A DNA stretch of 26,778 nucleotides, from positions 1 to 26,778 of the forward strand of contig URMK01000073.1 of the NCBI GenBank assembly GCA_900548905.1, in the 5' to 3' direction. Within the stretch, counting starts at the first letter, position 1. The number at the start of each line of letters is the position of its first letter. The notes under the pieces were generated by a model. The model searched no databases. It saw nothing but the letters and a program-made list of their open reading frames with translations, and had not been told where the DNA came from. The DNA is from an uncultured Lachnospiraceae bacterium. GTDB taxonomy: Bacteria; Bacillota; Clostridia; Lachnospirales; Lachnospiraceae. Positions 16,309 to 24,222 of the stretch are shown here, piece by piece. The position numbers and the translations under genes were made by a program.

Positions 16309-16992
16309 TTATACCCGGGATGAGCCCTTATTCTGCTGAATCTGGTTCAGGATGGACTGTTCCTGGTTATAAATATGCATTTTGATCGCTCCGGCTCCCG
16401 CGTTTTTATCTCTGCTGCTGATGCATCTGTATATCTCTTCATGCTCTTCGATCAAGCGGCCGTGCTGGCTCACATCCTTAATATATTCCAGGCGGTAGCG
16501 GTACATCTGCTGGGAAAGGTTTCCTACCATCTGGGCCAGTTTTTCATTCCTGCTGCCCTGTACGATAATATCATGAAGCTCCACATCGGCCTGGGCTATC
16601 CGGACGGCATCCTGGGTTTTGGTAATTTCCGCAAAATTGTCACAGGCCTCCCGGAGCCTGCCGATCTCTTCCTCCGAGATTCTTTCGCAGGCCAGCTCCA
16701 TCGCCAGCGCGTCCAGCGCCTGGCGTACCTCAAGCACATCCCGAAGGCTCTTGGCGGTGATTTGCGCAACCTCGGCCCCCCGCCTGGGTATCATGGTTAC
16801 GAGTCCTTCCAGCTCCAGCTTGCGGATGGCCTCCCTGATAGGGGTACGGCTCACGCCCAGCTTATTGGCAAGATGGATTTCCATCAGCCTTTCTCCCGGC
16901 TTCATCTCCCCCTTCAGTATGCTTTCCCGCAGCGTATTGAATACCACGTCTCGCAGCGGCAGGTAATCATTGGTATTTTCTTCAGTTTTCAT
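16309..16992 (-). CDS. GntR-family regulator, FadR/FCD subfamily
   Basis: This 227-residue repressor-type protein has an N-terminal winged helix, with ILKGEMKPGERLMEIHLANK and LGVSRTPIREAIRKLELEGL. Its C-terminal FCD ligand domain carries the metal-binding pattern DVELHDIIV, EEHEEIYRCI and MHIYNQEQSI. FCD proteins bind a metal and usually a carboxylate effector; the effector here is unknown. GGGAG lies 7-8 bases before the ATG, and the gene follows ispE after 22 bases. The operon promoter carries repeated TTGTA-containing motifs of the kind this family binds, so autoregulation is likely. Confidence 0.93.
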   Translation of the reverse strand: MKTEENTNDYLPLRDVVFNTLRESILKGEMKPGERLMEIHLANKLGVSRTPIREAIRKLELEGLVTMIPRRGAEVAQITAKSLRDVLEVRQALDALAMELACERISEEEIGRLREACDNFAEITKTQDAVRIAQADVELHDIIVQGSRNEKLAQMVGNLSQQMYRYRLEYIKDVSQHGRLIEEHEEIYRCISSRDKNAGAGAIKMHIYNQEQSILNQIQQNKGSSRV

Positions 16993-17014
16993 CTATACTC
17001 CCATCTTCGTGCGA

Positions 17015-17896
17015 TTATTTACGGATACAGGTTTTATCGGAAAAAGAGGTAAGATACACCTGTTTTGCCAGGCCGGTCCTCCGCAGCTCCTCATAGGCCC
17101 TTGCAGCGAGATCATTCCTGTCATACAAAGCAAATACGGTGGGGCCGCTGCCGCTCATCAATGCCCCCAACGCCCCCCTTTGTACAAGGAATTGTTTTAT
17201 CTGTCCAATCACAGGATATTCCTTCTGTGTTACCGTCTCCAGCACATTTTCCAGTCTCTCGGCCACACCCCGGATACTGCCTCCCCGGATACTATCCAGG
17301 ATACCGTCGATATCAGGATGTTGTTCCAGACTGTCCAGATGCAGGTTTTCATAAACAAAACGGGTGGAGACATGTATGGGCGGCTTGGCTATAATGACCG
17401 AACAGCGGGGTGCGGGCGGCAGAGCCGTCAGGATTTCCCCTATCCCCTCGGAAAGCGCGGTTCCTCCCTGCAGGCAGTACGGCACATCGGCCCCGACCGA
17501 CACCGCCCTTTTCTGCAGTTCCTCCAGGGTCAGGCCCAGGCCGAAAAGCTCATTCATTCCCGCAAAAGCGGCTGCAGCGTCGGTACTTCCCCCCGCCATT
17601 CCTGCCGCAACGGGTATTTTTTTCTTCAAATGGACAGACAGACCTTCCCTGATACCGAATTCCTTCCTGAGAAGCTCTACGGTTTTTACGATAAGGTTAT
17701 GCCCGTCCGTGGGAAGGGATCGCAGATTGGTGGTCAGCCGTACCCTGTCCCCCTGCTGTTTCCGGAAGGTGAGCTCATCATACAGGTTTACCGTCTGCAT
17801 GATCATCCTCACTTCATGATATCCGTCTTCCCTGCGCCTTATGACATCCAGGCCCAAATTGATCTTGGCCATTGCTTTTAATGTAATTTCTTCCAT
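17015..17896 (-). CDS. ispE: 4-diphosphocytidyl-2-C-methyl-D-erythritol kinase
   Basis: This 293-residue GHMP kinase carries out the ATP-dependent fourth step of the MEP isoprenoid pathway. Visible are AMAKINLGLDV with the catalytic-region lysine at 11, the ATP loop IPVAAGMAGGSTDAAAAF at about residues 94-111, and the C-terminal GALGALMSGSGPTVFAL. The frame is open upstream to 17986, but the ATG at 17896 has GGGAG 7 bases upstream and matches family starts; the upstream part overlaps the promoter. It is the first gene of the operon with gntR, the small membrane protein, murI and DUF1934. Confidence 0.96.
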   Translation of the reverse strand: MEEITLKAMAKINLGLDVIRRREDGYHEVRMIMQTVNLYDELTFRKQQGDRVRLTTNLRSLPTDGHNLIVKTVELLRKEFGIREGLSVHLKKKIPVAAGMAGGSTDAAAAFAGMNELFGLGLTLEELQKRAVSVGADVPYCLQGGTALSEGIGEILTALPPAPRCSVIIAKPPIHVSTRFVYENLHLDSLEQHPDIDGILDSIRGGSIRGVAERLENVLETVTQKEYPVIGQIKQFLVQRGALGALMSGSGPTVFALYDRNDLAARAYEELRRTGLAKQVYLTSFSDKTCIRK

Positions 17897-17971
17897 TGCC
17901 GGCTCCCATCTGTGCAGCAGGGTTTCAGCCCGGATAGAGAGGGGACGCCCTGTGCCTGTACATATTCTGTT

Positions 17972-18027
17972 CCTGATTGTATACACTGATTGTACTTAAG
18001 TATATACAATCAGGGCGGGTTCGTCAA
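17972..18027 (-). promoter_or_regulatory. Promoter with overlapping operator for the ispE-gntR operon
   Basis: On the minus strand TTGACG (18027-18022) and TATACT (18004-17999) are separated by exactly 17 bases, a near-consensus vegetative promoter. Three copies of CTGATTGTA overlap it: direct copies at 17973-17981 and 17986-17994, and an inverted copy at 18005-18013. Arms CCTGATTGTATA (17972-17983) and TATACAATCAGG (18003-18014) make a perfect 12-base inverted repeat. The inverted copy lies in the spacer and one direct copy spans the expected start of transcription, which suits repression. The second gene of the operon encodes a GntR/FCD protein, the best candidate ligand. Confidence 0.78.
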
Positions 18028-18215
18028 TGTTTATCTTTCTTTGCCAAATGCCCGGAAAGCCGCGTAAATACTGGAATAAAGTGCTTTTTGCATGTGGTCT
18101 TAGTTTATGATATTTTATCTCGTTTTATTCCGGTTTCGTACGAATCGGGGGCAGAAAAGGGGTTCAGATTGGGGTATAAAATTCCTCAGTATATCAGGGT
18201 TAAATGTTTTTTGTG

Positions 18216-18241
18216 AAAAAAAACGCGGGTTTAATGCCCGC
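18216..18241 (-). terminator. Terminator after the recombinase remnant
   Basis: Read on the minus strand, GCGGG (18241-18237) pairs with CCCGC (18229-18225) over a 7-base loop and is followed by G and eight T (18223-18216). It lies 8 bases after the stop of the tyrosine recombinase fragment. Confidence 0.75.
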
Positions 18242-18249
18242 AGCTCTTA

Positions 18250-18405
18250 CTAAATAATCTTTATATTATCCATTTCCTGCTGTTTTGTATTGGGAAGCAC
18301 ATGGGAATACAGGTCCATCGTCATGGCCAGGCCGGAATGCCCCGGGAATGTTTTCAGCCCATTTTCCTTCATCCGTTCTATGATCTGTTTGATGGAATTG
18401 TTCTC
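18250..18405 (-). pseudogene. Tyrosine recombinase (integrase) C-terminal remnant
   Basis: Minus-strand translation gives ENNSIKQIIERMKENGLK, then TFPGHSGLAMTMDLYSHVL, then PNTKQQEMDNIKII and a stop. This is the end of a Tn916-type or phage-type integrase: GHSGLAMTMDLYSHV holds the conserved His and the catalytic Tyr. Between KENGLK and GHSG about 25 residues normally present, including the conserved HxLRHTFAT box, are missing, so the fragment has an internal deletion as well as loss of its N-terminal part. Upstream the frame meets a stop within about 25 bases. It is a dead remnant marking an old integration event. Confidence 0.88.
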
Positions 18406-18429
18406 AAAATTTAGTGTATAATTTTATAA

Positions 18430-18472
18430 CAGGCTATATGCACTTGTCTTTGTGTATATAGCCTGATATACT
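18430..18472 (+). promoter_or_regulatory. Promoter with overlapping hairpin operator for the XRE gene
   Basis: TTGTCT at 18444-18449 and TATACT at 18467-18472 are separated by exactly 17 bases. CAGGCTATATGCAC (18430-18443) and GTGTATATAGCCTG (18452-18465) form a 14-base inverted repeat with one mismatch and an 8-base loop, covering the spacer and flanking the -35. The position suits an autorepressor such as the small XRE protein encoded 50 bases downstream. Confidence 0.7.
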
Positions 18473-18522
18473 ATGGTTAGTGGAATCGTTTCATTTATAA
18501 CAAAAGCTTTAAATGAAAGAAG

Positions 18523-18756
18523 GTGATTATTACGCCGATTAGTTATCAAAAGCTTTTTAATCTGTTGGAGTGCAAAGGTTGGACTACTTACAAAATACGT
18601 AAGGAAAAACTTATTGGTCAGGGCACATTGACAGCAGTTAAAAATGGTACGGGAGGTCTTGACAGCAAAACAATTGCGAGATTGTGTGAGGTATTGGAGT
18701 GTCAGCCAGGGGACCTTATGGAATATGTCCCAAAAACGGAGGCATCCCAGGAATAG
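18523..18756 (+). CDS. Small XRE-family (HTH_26-like) regulator, start codon changed
   Basis: The protein has about 75-77 residues. TPISYQKLFNLLECKGWTTY, GTLTAVKNGTGGLDSKTIAR and LCEVLECQPGDLMEYVPK are typical of the short Cro/CI-like proteins found with Lachnospiraceae mobile elements. Relatives usually begin MPISYxKL. Here the matching codon at 18532-18534 is ACG, 5 bases after a GAAGGTGAT that looks like the original ribosome site. The frame can start at GTG 18523 (giving three extra residues), but that GTG lies inside the ribosome site and is badly placed. Expression may therefore be weak or lost, or may use ACG. It is on the plus strand, unlike its neighbours, and sits inside a scar of mobile DNA. 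Confidence 0.75.
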   Translation: MIITPISYQKLFNLLECKGWTTYKIRKEKLIGQGTLTAVKNGTGGLDSKTIARLCEVLECQPGDLMEYVPKTEASQE

Positions 18757-18827
18757 CTCTTCACTGCCCGCCCATACTATGGATATTCACAAACCGAATA
18801 CCCACCACCACGAAAGGAAGTGACTTT

Positions 18828-19108
18828 ATGCCGTTACCAAGGGAAAGAACCTATACTATTGATGATATTTATGCTCTGCCTGATGGGGAACGTGCTGAAT
18901 TGATTGACGGCCAGATTTACTATATGGCTCCACCCAGCCGGAAACATCAGGCGGTGTTCGGGAATACTGGATTGTTGACCCTGATAAAGATCGTATCACT
19001 GTTTACCATTTTGAAGCGGACGATATGAATGAATATTCCTTCACTGATGATGTCCCTGTAGGAATCTATCCCGGTTTTTCCATTAACCTATTAAAACTGA
19101 ATATCTGA
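18828..19108 (+). pseudogene. Uma2-family (DUF820) nuclease-like gene with internal deletion
   Basis: GAAAGGAAG precedes an ATG at 18828. The first 41 codons (LPRERTYTIDDIYALPDG, then AELIDGQIYYMAPPSRKHQ) are the N-terminus of a Uma2 protein. At about 18951 the sequence jumps, in another frame, to VREYWIVDPDKDRITVYHF and later VPVGIYPGFSINL, the C-terminal part, ending at TGA 19106-19108. Roughly 100 residues between them are missing, including the core of the PD-(D/E)XK-type fold. In the first frame translation ends soon after with unrelated residues. It follows the XRE gene by about 70 bases, an order common in accessory DNA. Confidence 0.88.
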
Positions 19109-19114
19109 CCACAT

Positions 19115-19158
19115 GCCTGCTGCCGCCGGATTGTTCCCGAATGGCAGCAGGCCTTTTT
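19115..19158 (+). terminator. Rho-independent terminator after the Uma2 remnant
   Basis: GCCTGCTGCC (19115-19124) and GGCAGCAGGC (19143-19152) form a perfect 10-base stem with an 18-base loop, followed by C and TTTTT. It is 6 bases after the TGA of the Uma2 remnant. The 94 bases between here and the next terminator hold nothing I recognise. Confidence 0.88.
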
Positions 19159-19254
19159 CATTTCACCCGTTTAGGGGTTATGTTCATATAATAGACTGCT
19201 TCATCTTCTGAGGGTTTCCGGCCGGAGTGCATGCACAATCTATGGGATTCACAT

Positions 19255-19291
19255 AAAAAAGGAGCATGCTCCCCCCGGTTCATGCTCCTTT
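19255..19291 (-). terminator. Rho-independent terminator after the SipL-like gene
   Basis: On the minus strand AAAGGAGCATG (19291-19281) pairs with CATGCTCCTTT (19268-19258) across a 12-base loop, and the T-run continues to 19255. It ends 15 bases past the SipL-like gene stop and closes the pyr-sipL transcription unit. Confidence 0.88.
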
Positions 19292-19306
19292 ACGTGTCTT
19301 ATGCTA

Positions 19307-20866
19307 TCAGGAAATCCCTTTTACAATCAGTAATTTATCGCCCGGATGGATTTCATCCGAAGTCAGTTCATTGATATCCTTGATCTGGGAAACCGGCACA
19401 TAATATTTTTTGCCGATATTCCAGAGGCTGTCGCCTTCCCTCGCTATATAAGCGACAATGCCGGGCAGGCTGCTGAGCTTATCGGGATCCAGATCCGTCA
19501 CCTTCACATCCTGGATCATAGGCTCTTCATAATGGCTGAACACAATACCGTGGAAACCCAGGACGGCCTTAACCTCGACCTCATCCGCATCGATCATGGT
19601 AACACTCAGATCCTCGGGGACCGAATCCAGCTTGTAGGTGCATTCCGGTGTGATGCCGGGTATCTCCAGTACATAGCTGAAAGGAATTGTACCAGCTATG
19701 CTGTCGTAGGGTACCTCCGGATCTCCGGTCCCGTACAGGCTCTTTACCGCTGCGGCTCCGGTAATCCGCAGGCCCTCCTCCACAATCTTGGTTTCCGCCA
19801 TCTGTATCTCGCATTCGCTGTGACACAGCTGCTGCATTTTAGGAAGGCCTGCCGCAACCTTAAAGCGGCCGGAAATCTTTGTTTTTCCCATATTTTTCAT
19901 CAGAAGCTGTTTCAGCTTTCCTACACCCGCCACGGCTTCCATTTCTTTGGTAACCCCATATACATCGGAAAGAATTTCCGTCTGCTCTTCTTCATATATT
20001 TTCATATCCAGGTCGAGGACGATTTCCAGACCGATAACCCGCTCTTCCCCGTCGGTATCCGCTTTTACCTCCAGCTCCTTATGCCCGATCTGGCAGGTGA
20101 TATCGTCCACCATGCGTTCCCTCATCCCCTGGCAGTCCAGCACGCCGCTGAACGGGATCGAAGCCTCATACCACATGACAGGACGGTTCTCCCCTTCCCC
20201 TTCGTAAAGGAAGAACAGATGGACCTCTCCCTGGATGGAAAGCTTCCCTTCCGACAGCCGGAACTGTGTTTCCCCCAGCTTGCAGGTCTGCCAGAAAATA
20301 TCAAAGATATTGGGATACCCGTTAGGCAGCTCCATTTCTTCACGGATACGGAAAATATCCTTTTTCTGGATAGCCAGGCCGGCGAGATTGATGGTTTTCT
20401 GCCTGAATTCCACCGGTTCGCTGCTGCTCAGCTCCACCGCCGCCTCTTCATCATAAAGCTCTTCCACATACAGCCCCAGCCGGATCAGCGCCTGCACGCT
20501 CAGTTTTCTGGAGTTTATCATTCCGACACTCAAATCCTCCAGATCCTTTTTCACGGAAACGCTGTCGGTGGAAACCACTCCTTCCATATAAATCTGTTCG
20601 TCAAAAGGAATGCTTCCTTCCATGCTGGCAGGACGGCGCACATCATCGTCCGACAGATACAGGACGCTAAATTCCAGCTTTCCTTTGATATACACATGAT
20701 CCTGCACCGCTCTGATTTCATCGATGACCACTTCCCCCTGCTCCTCGATGAGCTGGTAAACGTCCGGCCTGGAATCCGTGATATTGATATCGTCTTCCAT
20801 CGTCACCTGCGTACTGGCCTTACATTTAATGCGGTCCATATGTATATTCTTTTTTATTAATTCCAT
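19307..20866 (-). CDS. sipL: SPOCS (DUF3794) and LysM domain spore protein, SipL-like
   Basis: This 519-residue protein has SPOCS/DUF3794 repeats through most of its length (for example QVTMEDDINITDSRPDVYQL and PSEDRVEV-like strands). A C-terminal LysM domain of about 45 residues includes YIAREGDSLWNIGKKYYVPV and LTSDEIHPGDKLLIVKG. This architecture and length match SipL of Clostridioides difficile, which binds the coat ATPase SpoIVA during spore coat assembly. The frame is open to 20899, but the ATG at 20866 has GGAGGG 7 bases before it and gives MELIKKNIHMDRIKCK. It lies 78 bases after pyrD with no clear terminator between, so it may be cotranscribed or have its own sporulation promoter that I cannot identify. 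The symbol is by architecture and carries moderate confidence. Confidence 0.85.
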   Translation of the reverse strand: MELIKKNIHMDRIKCKASTQVTMEDDINITDSRPDVYQLIEEQGEVVIDEIRAVQDHVYIKGKLEFSVLYLSDDDVRRPASMEGSIPFDEQIYMEGVVSTDSVSVKKDLEDLSVGMINSRKLSVQALIRLGLYVEELYDEEAAVELSSSEPVEFRQKTINLAGLAIQKKDIFRIREEMELPNGYPNIFDIFWQTCKLGETQFRLSEGKLSIQGEVHLFFLYEGEGENRPVMWYEASIPFSGVLDCQGMRERMVDDITCQIGHKELEVKADTDGEERVIGLEIVLDLDMKIYEEEQTEILSDVYGVTKEMEAVAGVGKLKQLLMKNMGKTKISGRFKVAAGLPKMQQLCHSECEIQMAETKIVEEGLRITGAAAVKSLYGTGDPEVPYDSIAGTIPFSYVLEIPGITPECTYKLDSVPEDLSVTMIDADEVEVKAVLGFHGIVFSHYEEPMIQDVKVTDLDPDKLSSLPGIVAYIAREGDSLWNIGKKYYVPVSQIKDINELTSDEIHPGDKLLIVKGIS

Positions 20867-20944
20867 ACGAATACCCTCCACGCGAATGCCTTTGTACAAT
20901 GTATTCGCCGGATGCTAAAATATGACGGCTTTTTTACCGGTACT

Positions 20945-21856
20945 TTATTTCACGCATCCGATAATTTCATGGATATCCTGAATCTTCTCTTCCTTCATAA
21001 ATGTTTCTATCCCCTTCACCACCTCTTCGGTAGCATAAGGATTGATAAAATTGGCGGCGCCCACGGCCACTCCGGTGGCTCCGGCCATTAGGAATTCCAG
21101 GGCATCTTCGGCGTTGGATATGCCGCCCATACCGATAATGGGAATGGAAACCGCCCGGGCACACTGGTAAACCATGCGCACGGCCACCGGCTTGACGGCA
21201 GGGCCGGACATGCCGCCTGTTTTATTTGCCAGCACAAAGTTCCTGCGGCGGATATCAATTTTCATCCCCGTGAGGGTATTAATGAGGGAAACGGCATCCG
21301 CCCCCGCCGCCTCCGCCGCCTTTGCCATCTCCGCAATATCGGTTACATTGGGGCTCAGCTTCATGATAATGGGCTGTCTGGCTTTTTTCTTTACCGCCGC
21401 GGTAATGTCGGACAGGCAGTCCGCCCTCTGGCCGAAGGCTATGGCCCCTTCCTTCACATTGGGGCAGGAAACATTGATTTCCAGCATATCCACATCCGTG
21501 TCCGCCAGACGTTCCACCACCTCCAGATAGTCTTCCACTGTTTTTCCGCATACATTGACTATGATCTTCGTATCGTACTGCTTTAAAAAAGGGATATCCC
21601 TTTCTATAAACACATCAATCCCCGGGTTCTGCAGCCCGATGGCATTGAGCATGCCGCCGTACACCTCCGCCACCCTGGGCGTGGGATTTCCGGGCCATGG
21701 TACATTGGCCACCCCCTTGGTCACTACGGCACCCAATTGGTTTAAATCCACGAATTCCCCGTATTCCATGCCGGATCCAAAGGTACCGGATGCGGTCATC
21801 ACCGGGTTTTTAAAGGTAACACCTGCTATGGTAACTTTTGTATTCATTTTCAACAA
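20945..21856 (-). CDS. pyrD: Dihydroorotate dehydrogenase B, catalytic subunit
   Basis: This 303-residue FMN enzyme oxidises dihydroorotate to orotate in pyrimidine synthesis. The class 1B features are clear: NPVMTASGTFG near the start, NAIGLQNPG, catalytic Cys131 in INVSCPN, and the FMN phosphate loops PIIGMGGISNAEDALEF and AGATGVAVGAANF. It works as a heterotetramer with PyrK, encoded just upstream with overlapping ends. The start is probably TTG at 21856, 7 bases after GGGAGG; the ATG at 21847 is in frame but about 16 bases away from that site. The overlap with the pyrK stop points to translational coupling. Confidence 0.96.
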   Translation of the reverse strand: MLKMNTKVTIAGVTFKNPVMTASGTFGSGMEYGEFVDLNQLGAVVTKGVANVPWPGNPTPRVAEVYGGMLNAIGLQNPGIDVFIERDIPFLKQYDTKIIVNVCGKTVEDYLEVVERLADTDVDMLEINVSCPNVKEGAIAFGQRADCLSDITAAVKKKARQPIIMKLSPNVTDIAEMAKAAEAAGADAVSLINTLTGMKIDIRRRNFVLANKTGGMSGPAVKPVAVRMVYQCARAVSIPIIGMGGISNAEDALEFLMAGATGVAVGAANFINPYATEEVVKGIETFMKEEKIQDIHEIIGCVK

Positions 21857-22629
21857 TCCACCTCCCTGGCTTCAAACACGGGGCCGTCCGTACATATCCG
21901 GGCATTATGGACATGGGAATGGGCGTCCACATCCTTTGTTTTACAGACACAGCCCAGGCATGCCCCCACACCGCAGGCCATGCGCTCCTCCAGGGAGATA
22001 TAAGCAGGGATATCCGCTTCCAGCGCATACTGCCTGACAGCCCGGAGCATAGGCATGGGGCCGCAGGCATATATGATGTCGGCCTTCAGCCCGTTTTCAC
22101 GGATGGCGTCCATTACATTGCCTTTGGTTCCCACGCTGCCGTCCTCCGTGGCGATGTACACCCGGCCGTTTTTTTCAAAATCCGATCGCAGGAAGCAATG
22201 ATCATCCCGGTATCCCACAATTATCTTTTTATCACATTTCAGCTGTTTGGCAAGTTCCAGAATAGGCGGTACACCGATACCGCCGCCTATCAGGAATGCG
22301 GTCTGCCCTTCCCCCGCTTTATCCAGGGGGAAGCCGTTACCCAGAATTCCCAGTATATCCACCCCGTCACCTTCCCGGTACGCGGAAAATTCCCCGGTTC
22401 CTTTGCCTGCCACCCGGTACACTATACGCAGGCTCCCTTCCTCTTTATCCACCTCGCAGATGCTGATAGGGCGGGGGAGCAGAGTACTTTTATCCCGGGG
22501 ATAAAGAGCAATAAACTGGCCCGGTGCCGCGTCCCGGGCTAAACTGGTGCCGATCCGGCAGTCGTAGATGCCGGGAGCGATCTCCCGCTGGCTTAAAACC
22601 GTGGCTTTTTCTTTTTTCTTCTGTGCCAT
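21850..22629 (-). CDS. pyrK: Dihydroorotate dehydrogenase electron-transfer subunit
   Basis: This 259-residue iron-sulfur flavoprotein passes electrons from PyrD to NAD+. Visible are the FAD-binding RPISICEVD, the NAD-binding loop LIGGGIGVPPILELAK, the pair ACGPMPML, and the [2Fe-2S] cysteines in MACGVGACLGCVCKT plus ICTDGPVF near the C-terminus. An in-frame TTG at 22635 lies directly against the ribosome site, so the ATG at 22629 (6 bases after AAAGGA) is preferred. It is downstream of pyrC by 87 bases and overlaps pyrD by several bases. Confidence 0.96.
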   Translation of the reverse strand: MAQKKKEKATVLSQREIAPGIYDCRIGTSLARDAAPGQFIALYPRDKSTLLPRPISICEVDKEEGSLRIVYRVAGKGTGEFSAYREGDGVDILGILGNGFPLDKAGEGQTAFLIGGGIGVPPILELAKQLKCDKKIIVGYRDDHCFLRSDFEKNGRVYIATEDGSVGTKGNVMDAIRENGLKADIIYACGPMPMLRAVRQYALEADIPAYISLEERMACGVGACLGCVCKTKDVDAHSHVHNARICTDGPVFEAREVDC

Positions 22630-22716
22630 TTTCAATCCTTTCCGTTTTTACATTCTCAAATGGTATCCTTCCGTCCATGAGGCACACTGCATACCGCCGC
22701 ATGGACGGAGCCTGCT

Positions 22717-24018
22717 TTATGATCCAATCCGGTAAGCTATCCTTCCCGCGCATATAGTATAGTGGATCCTTCCCTTAAGTTCCCGCCCCAGAAAAGGCGT
22801 ATTTGCAGATTTGGAGCAAAAATGCTCCGCCTTCCACGTTTCTTTATCATCAAAGAGAATGAGATCCGCAGGGCCTCCTTCTGCAAGATATCCCGCATCC
22901 AGGCGGTAAAGTCTGGCGGGTGCCAGGGACAAACGCTCCAACAGCTGGGAAAGGGTCAGCTTTCCGGTATCCACCAGCTCCATGATCCCTAAGGAAAGAG
23001 AGGTTTCCAGACCGATAATACCGCTGGGCGCCTCCGTCAGGGGCTTCTGCTTCTCCTGCGCCGTATGGGGGGCATGATCCGTGGCTATCATATCAATGGT
23101 ATTATCCTGCAGGCCCTCTATAATGGCCTGCCTGTCCGCTTCCTCCCGGAGGGGCGGATTCATTTTGGCAAGACTTCCGTACCGGATAACCGCCTCCTCC
23201 GTCAGGGTAAAATGATGGGGTGCCGCCTCCGCATGGACATCCGCCCCCCGCCGTTTCGCCTCCCGTACCAGTGCCACCCCTTCCCGGGTACTGATATGCT
23301 GAATAACCACCGCAGCCCCGGTTTCCTCCGCCAGACGCACATCTCTTGCAATCATATCGATTTCCGCCTGCCGGTCGGAACCTCCTATCCCGTAATACGC
23401 ACTGGCCTTTCCCCGGTTGATGCCGTTATTCTCAATAAATGCCGGATTTTCTTCATGAAAGCTGATGGGGACACCCAGCGCCGCCGCCGTTTCCATGGCT
23501 TTACGCGCTGTTTCTTCCTTTAAAAGAGGGATGCCGTCATCCGTAAACCCTGCCGCCCCTTCTGCCAGAAGCCCTGCCATATCCGTAAGTTCTTCACCCT
23601 TCATACCCATGGTAACATTGGCACAGCTCTTCACATGGACAGACGTATGACGCCCCTTTTCCAGCACATACCTCAAGGTTTCCCTGTTATCCACACAGGG
23701 CCTGGTATTCGCCATGAGAATCACCGTGGTGATCCCCCCTGCCGCTGCTGCCCGCGCCCCCGTATTTATATCTTCTTTTTCCGTAAATCCCGGATCACGG
23801 AAATGCACATGGGCATCCACCAGACCAGGCGCAGCAATCAGCCCCTTCCCGTCGATCACCTGAAGCATGTCCGCCTCGTCCCCGGAAAAAACAGCCGCCT
23901 CGTCTTCCCGGATCGTATCTCCAATTTTAAGTATTTTTTCCCCCTGCACCAAAATATCCTTTTTGGCATCCGTACCGGACGCAGGGTCTATCATTCTTGC
24001 ATTTTTAATTAACAGCAT
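22717..24018 (-). CDS. pyrC: Dihydroorotase (class I type)
   Basis: This 433-residue zinc amidohydrolase closes N-carbamoyl-aspartate to dihydroorotate. The metal ligands lie in VDAHVHFRDPG (His70, His72), with further metal or substrate positions in GFTDDG, ISFHEENP, VVIQHISTREG, AEAAPHHFTL and IATDHAPHT. Length and layout fit the bacterial PyrC of Gram-positives. The frame is open to 24054, but the ATG at 24018 has AAAGGAGAA 4-5 bases before it and starts MLLIKNARMIDP as expected. It heads the pyrC-pyrK-pyrD run. The remaining pyr genes are not in the window. Confidence 0.96.
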   Translation of the reverse strand: MLLIKNARMIDPASGTDAKKDILVQGEKILKIGDTIREDEAAVFSGDEADMLQVIDGKGLIAAPGLVDAHVHFRDPGFTEKEDINTGARAAAAGGITTVILMANTRPCVDNRETLRYVLEKGRHTSVHVKSCANVTMGMKGEELTDMAGLLAEGAAGFTDDGIPLLKEETARKAMETAAALGVPISFHEENPAFIENNGINRGKASAYYGIGGSDRQAEIDMIARDVRLAEETGAAVVIQHISTREGVALVREAKRRGADVHAEAAPHHFTLTEEAVIRYGSLAKMNPPLREEADRQAIIEGLQDNTIDMIATDHAPHTAQEKQKPLTEAPSGIIGLETSLSLGIMELVDTGKLTLSQLLERLSLAPARLYRLDAGYLAEGGPADLILFDDKETWKAEHFCSKSANTPFLGRELKGRIHYTICAGRIAYRIGS

Positions 24019-24188
24019 GCCGTTCTCCTTTACTCTCAAAACCAGACGCTCCATGCCCGCATTCCCATGCGCTTCCGCCGGCTGCCCGCAAGGTTTTTAA
24101 CCATTAAGTATTTCTATTGTACCAAGTCGCTTAGGCGACGGCCATACCTATTTACAAAATTTTCACCACGCTTATGTCAAGTTAACGA

Positions 24189-24222
24189 CAAAATTATAAA
24201 AGCTCTAGCCAAAGCCAGAACT
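24189..24222 (-). terminator. Probable terminator of the PIN module
   Basis: On the minus strand AGTTCTGGC (24222-24214) pairs with GCTAGAGCT (24209-24201) using two G-U pairs and a 4-base loop, followed by the AT-rich TTTATAATTTT. It lies about 36 bases after the small partner gene. The remaining bases up to pyrC (24019-24188) hold a GTCGC/GCGAC mini-hairpin (24126-24139) and a TGGTACAAT extended -10 candidate near 24117-24125 for pyrC, without a clear -35. Confidence 0.6.

Noticed and set aside
17977..18216. Plus-strand open frame of 79 codons upstream of ispE
   Set aside because: It begins inside the ispE promoter, has no ribosome site, and ends in the terminator of the recombinase remnant.
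19346..20860. Plus-strand open frame of 504 codons opposite the SipL-like gene
   Set aside because: It mirrors the coding strand of the SPOCS/LysM gene and shows no recognisable fold.
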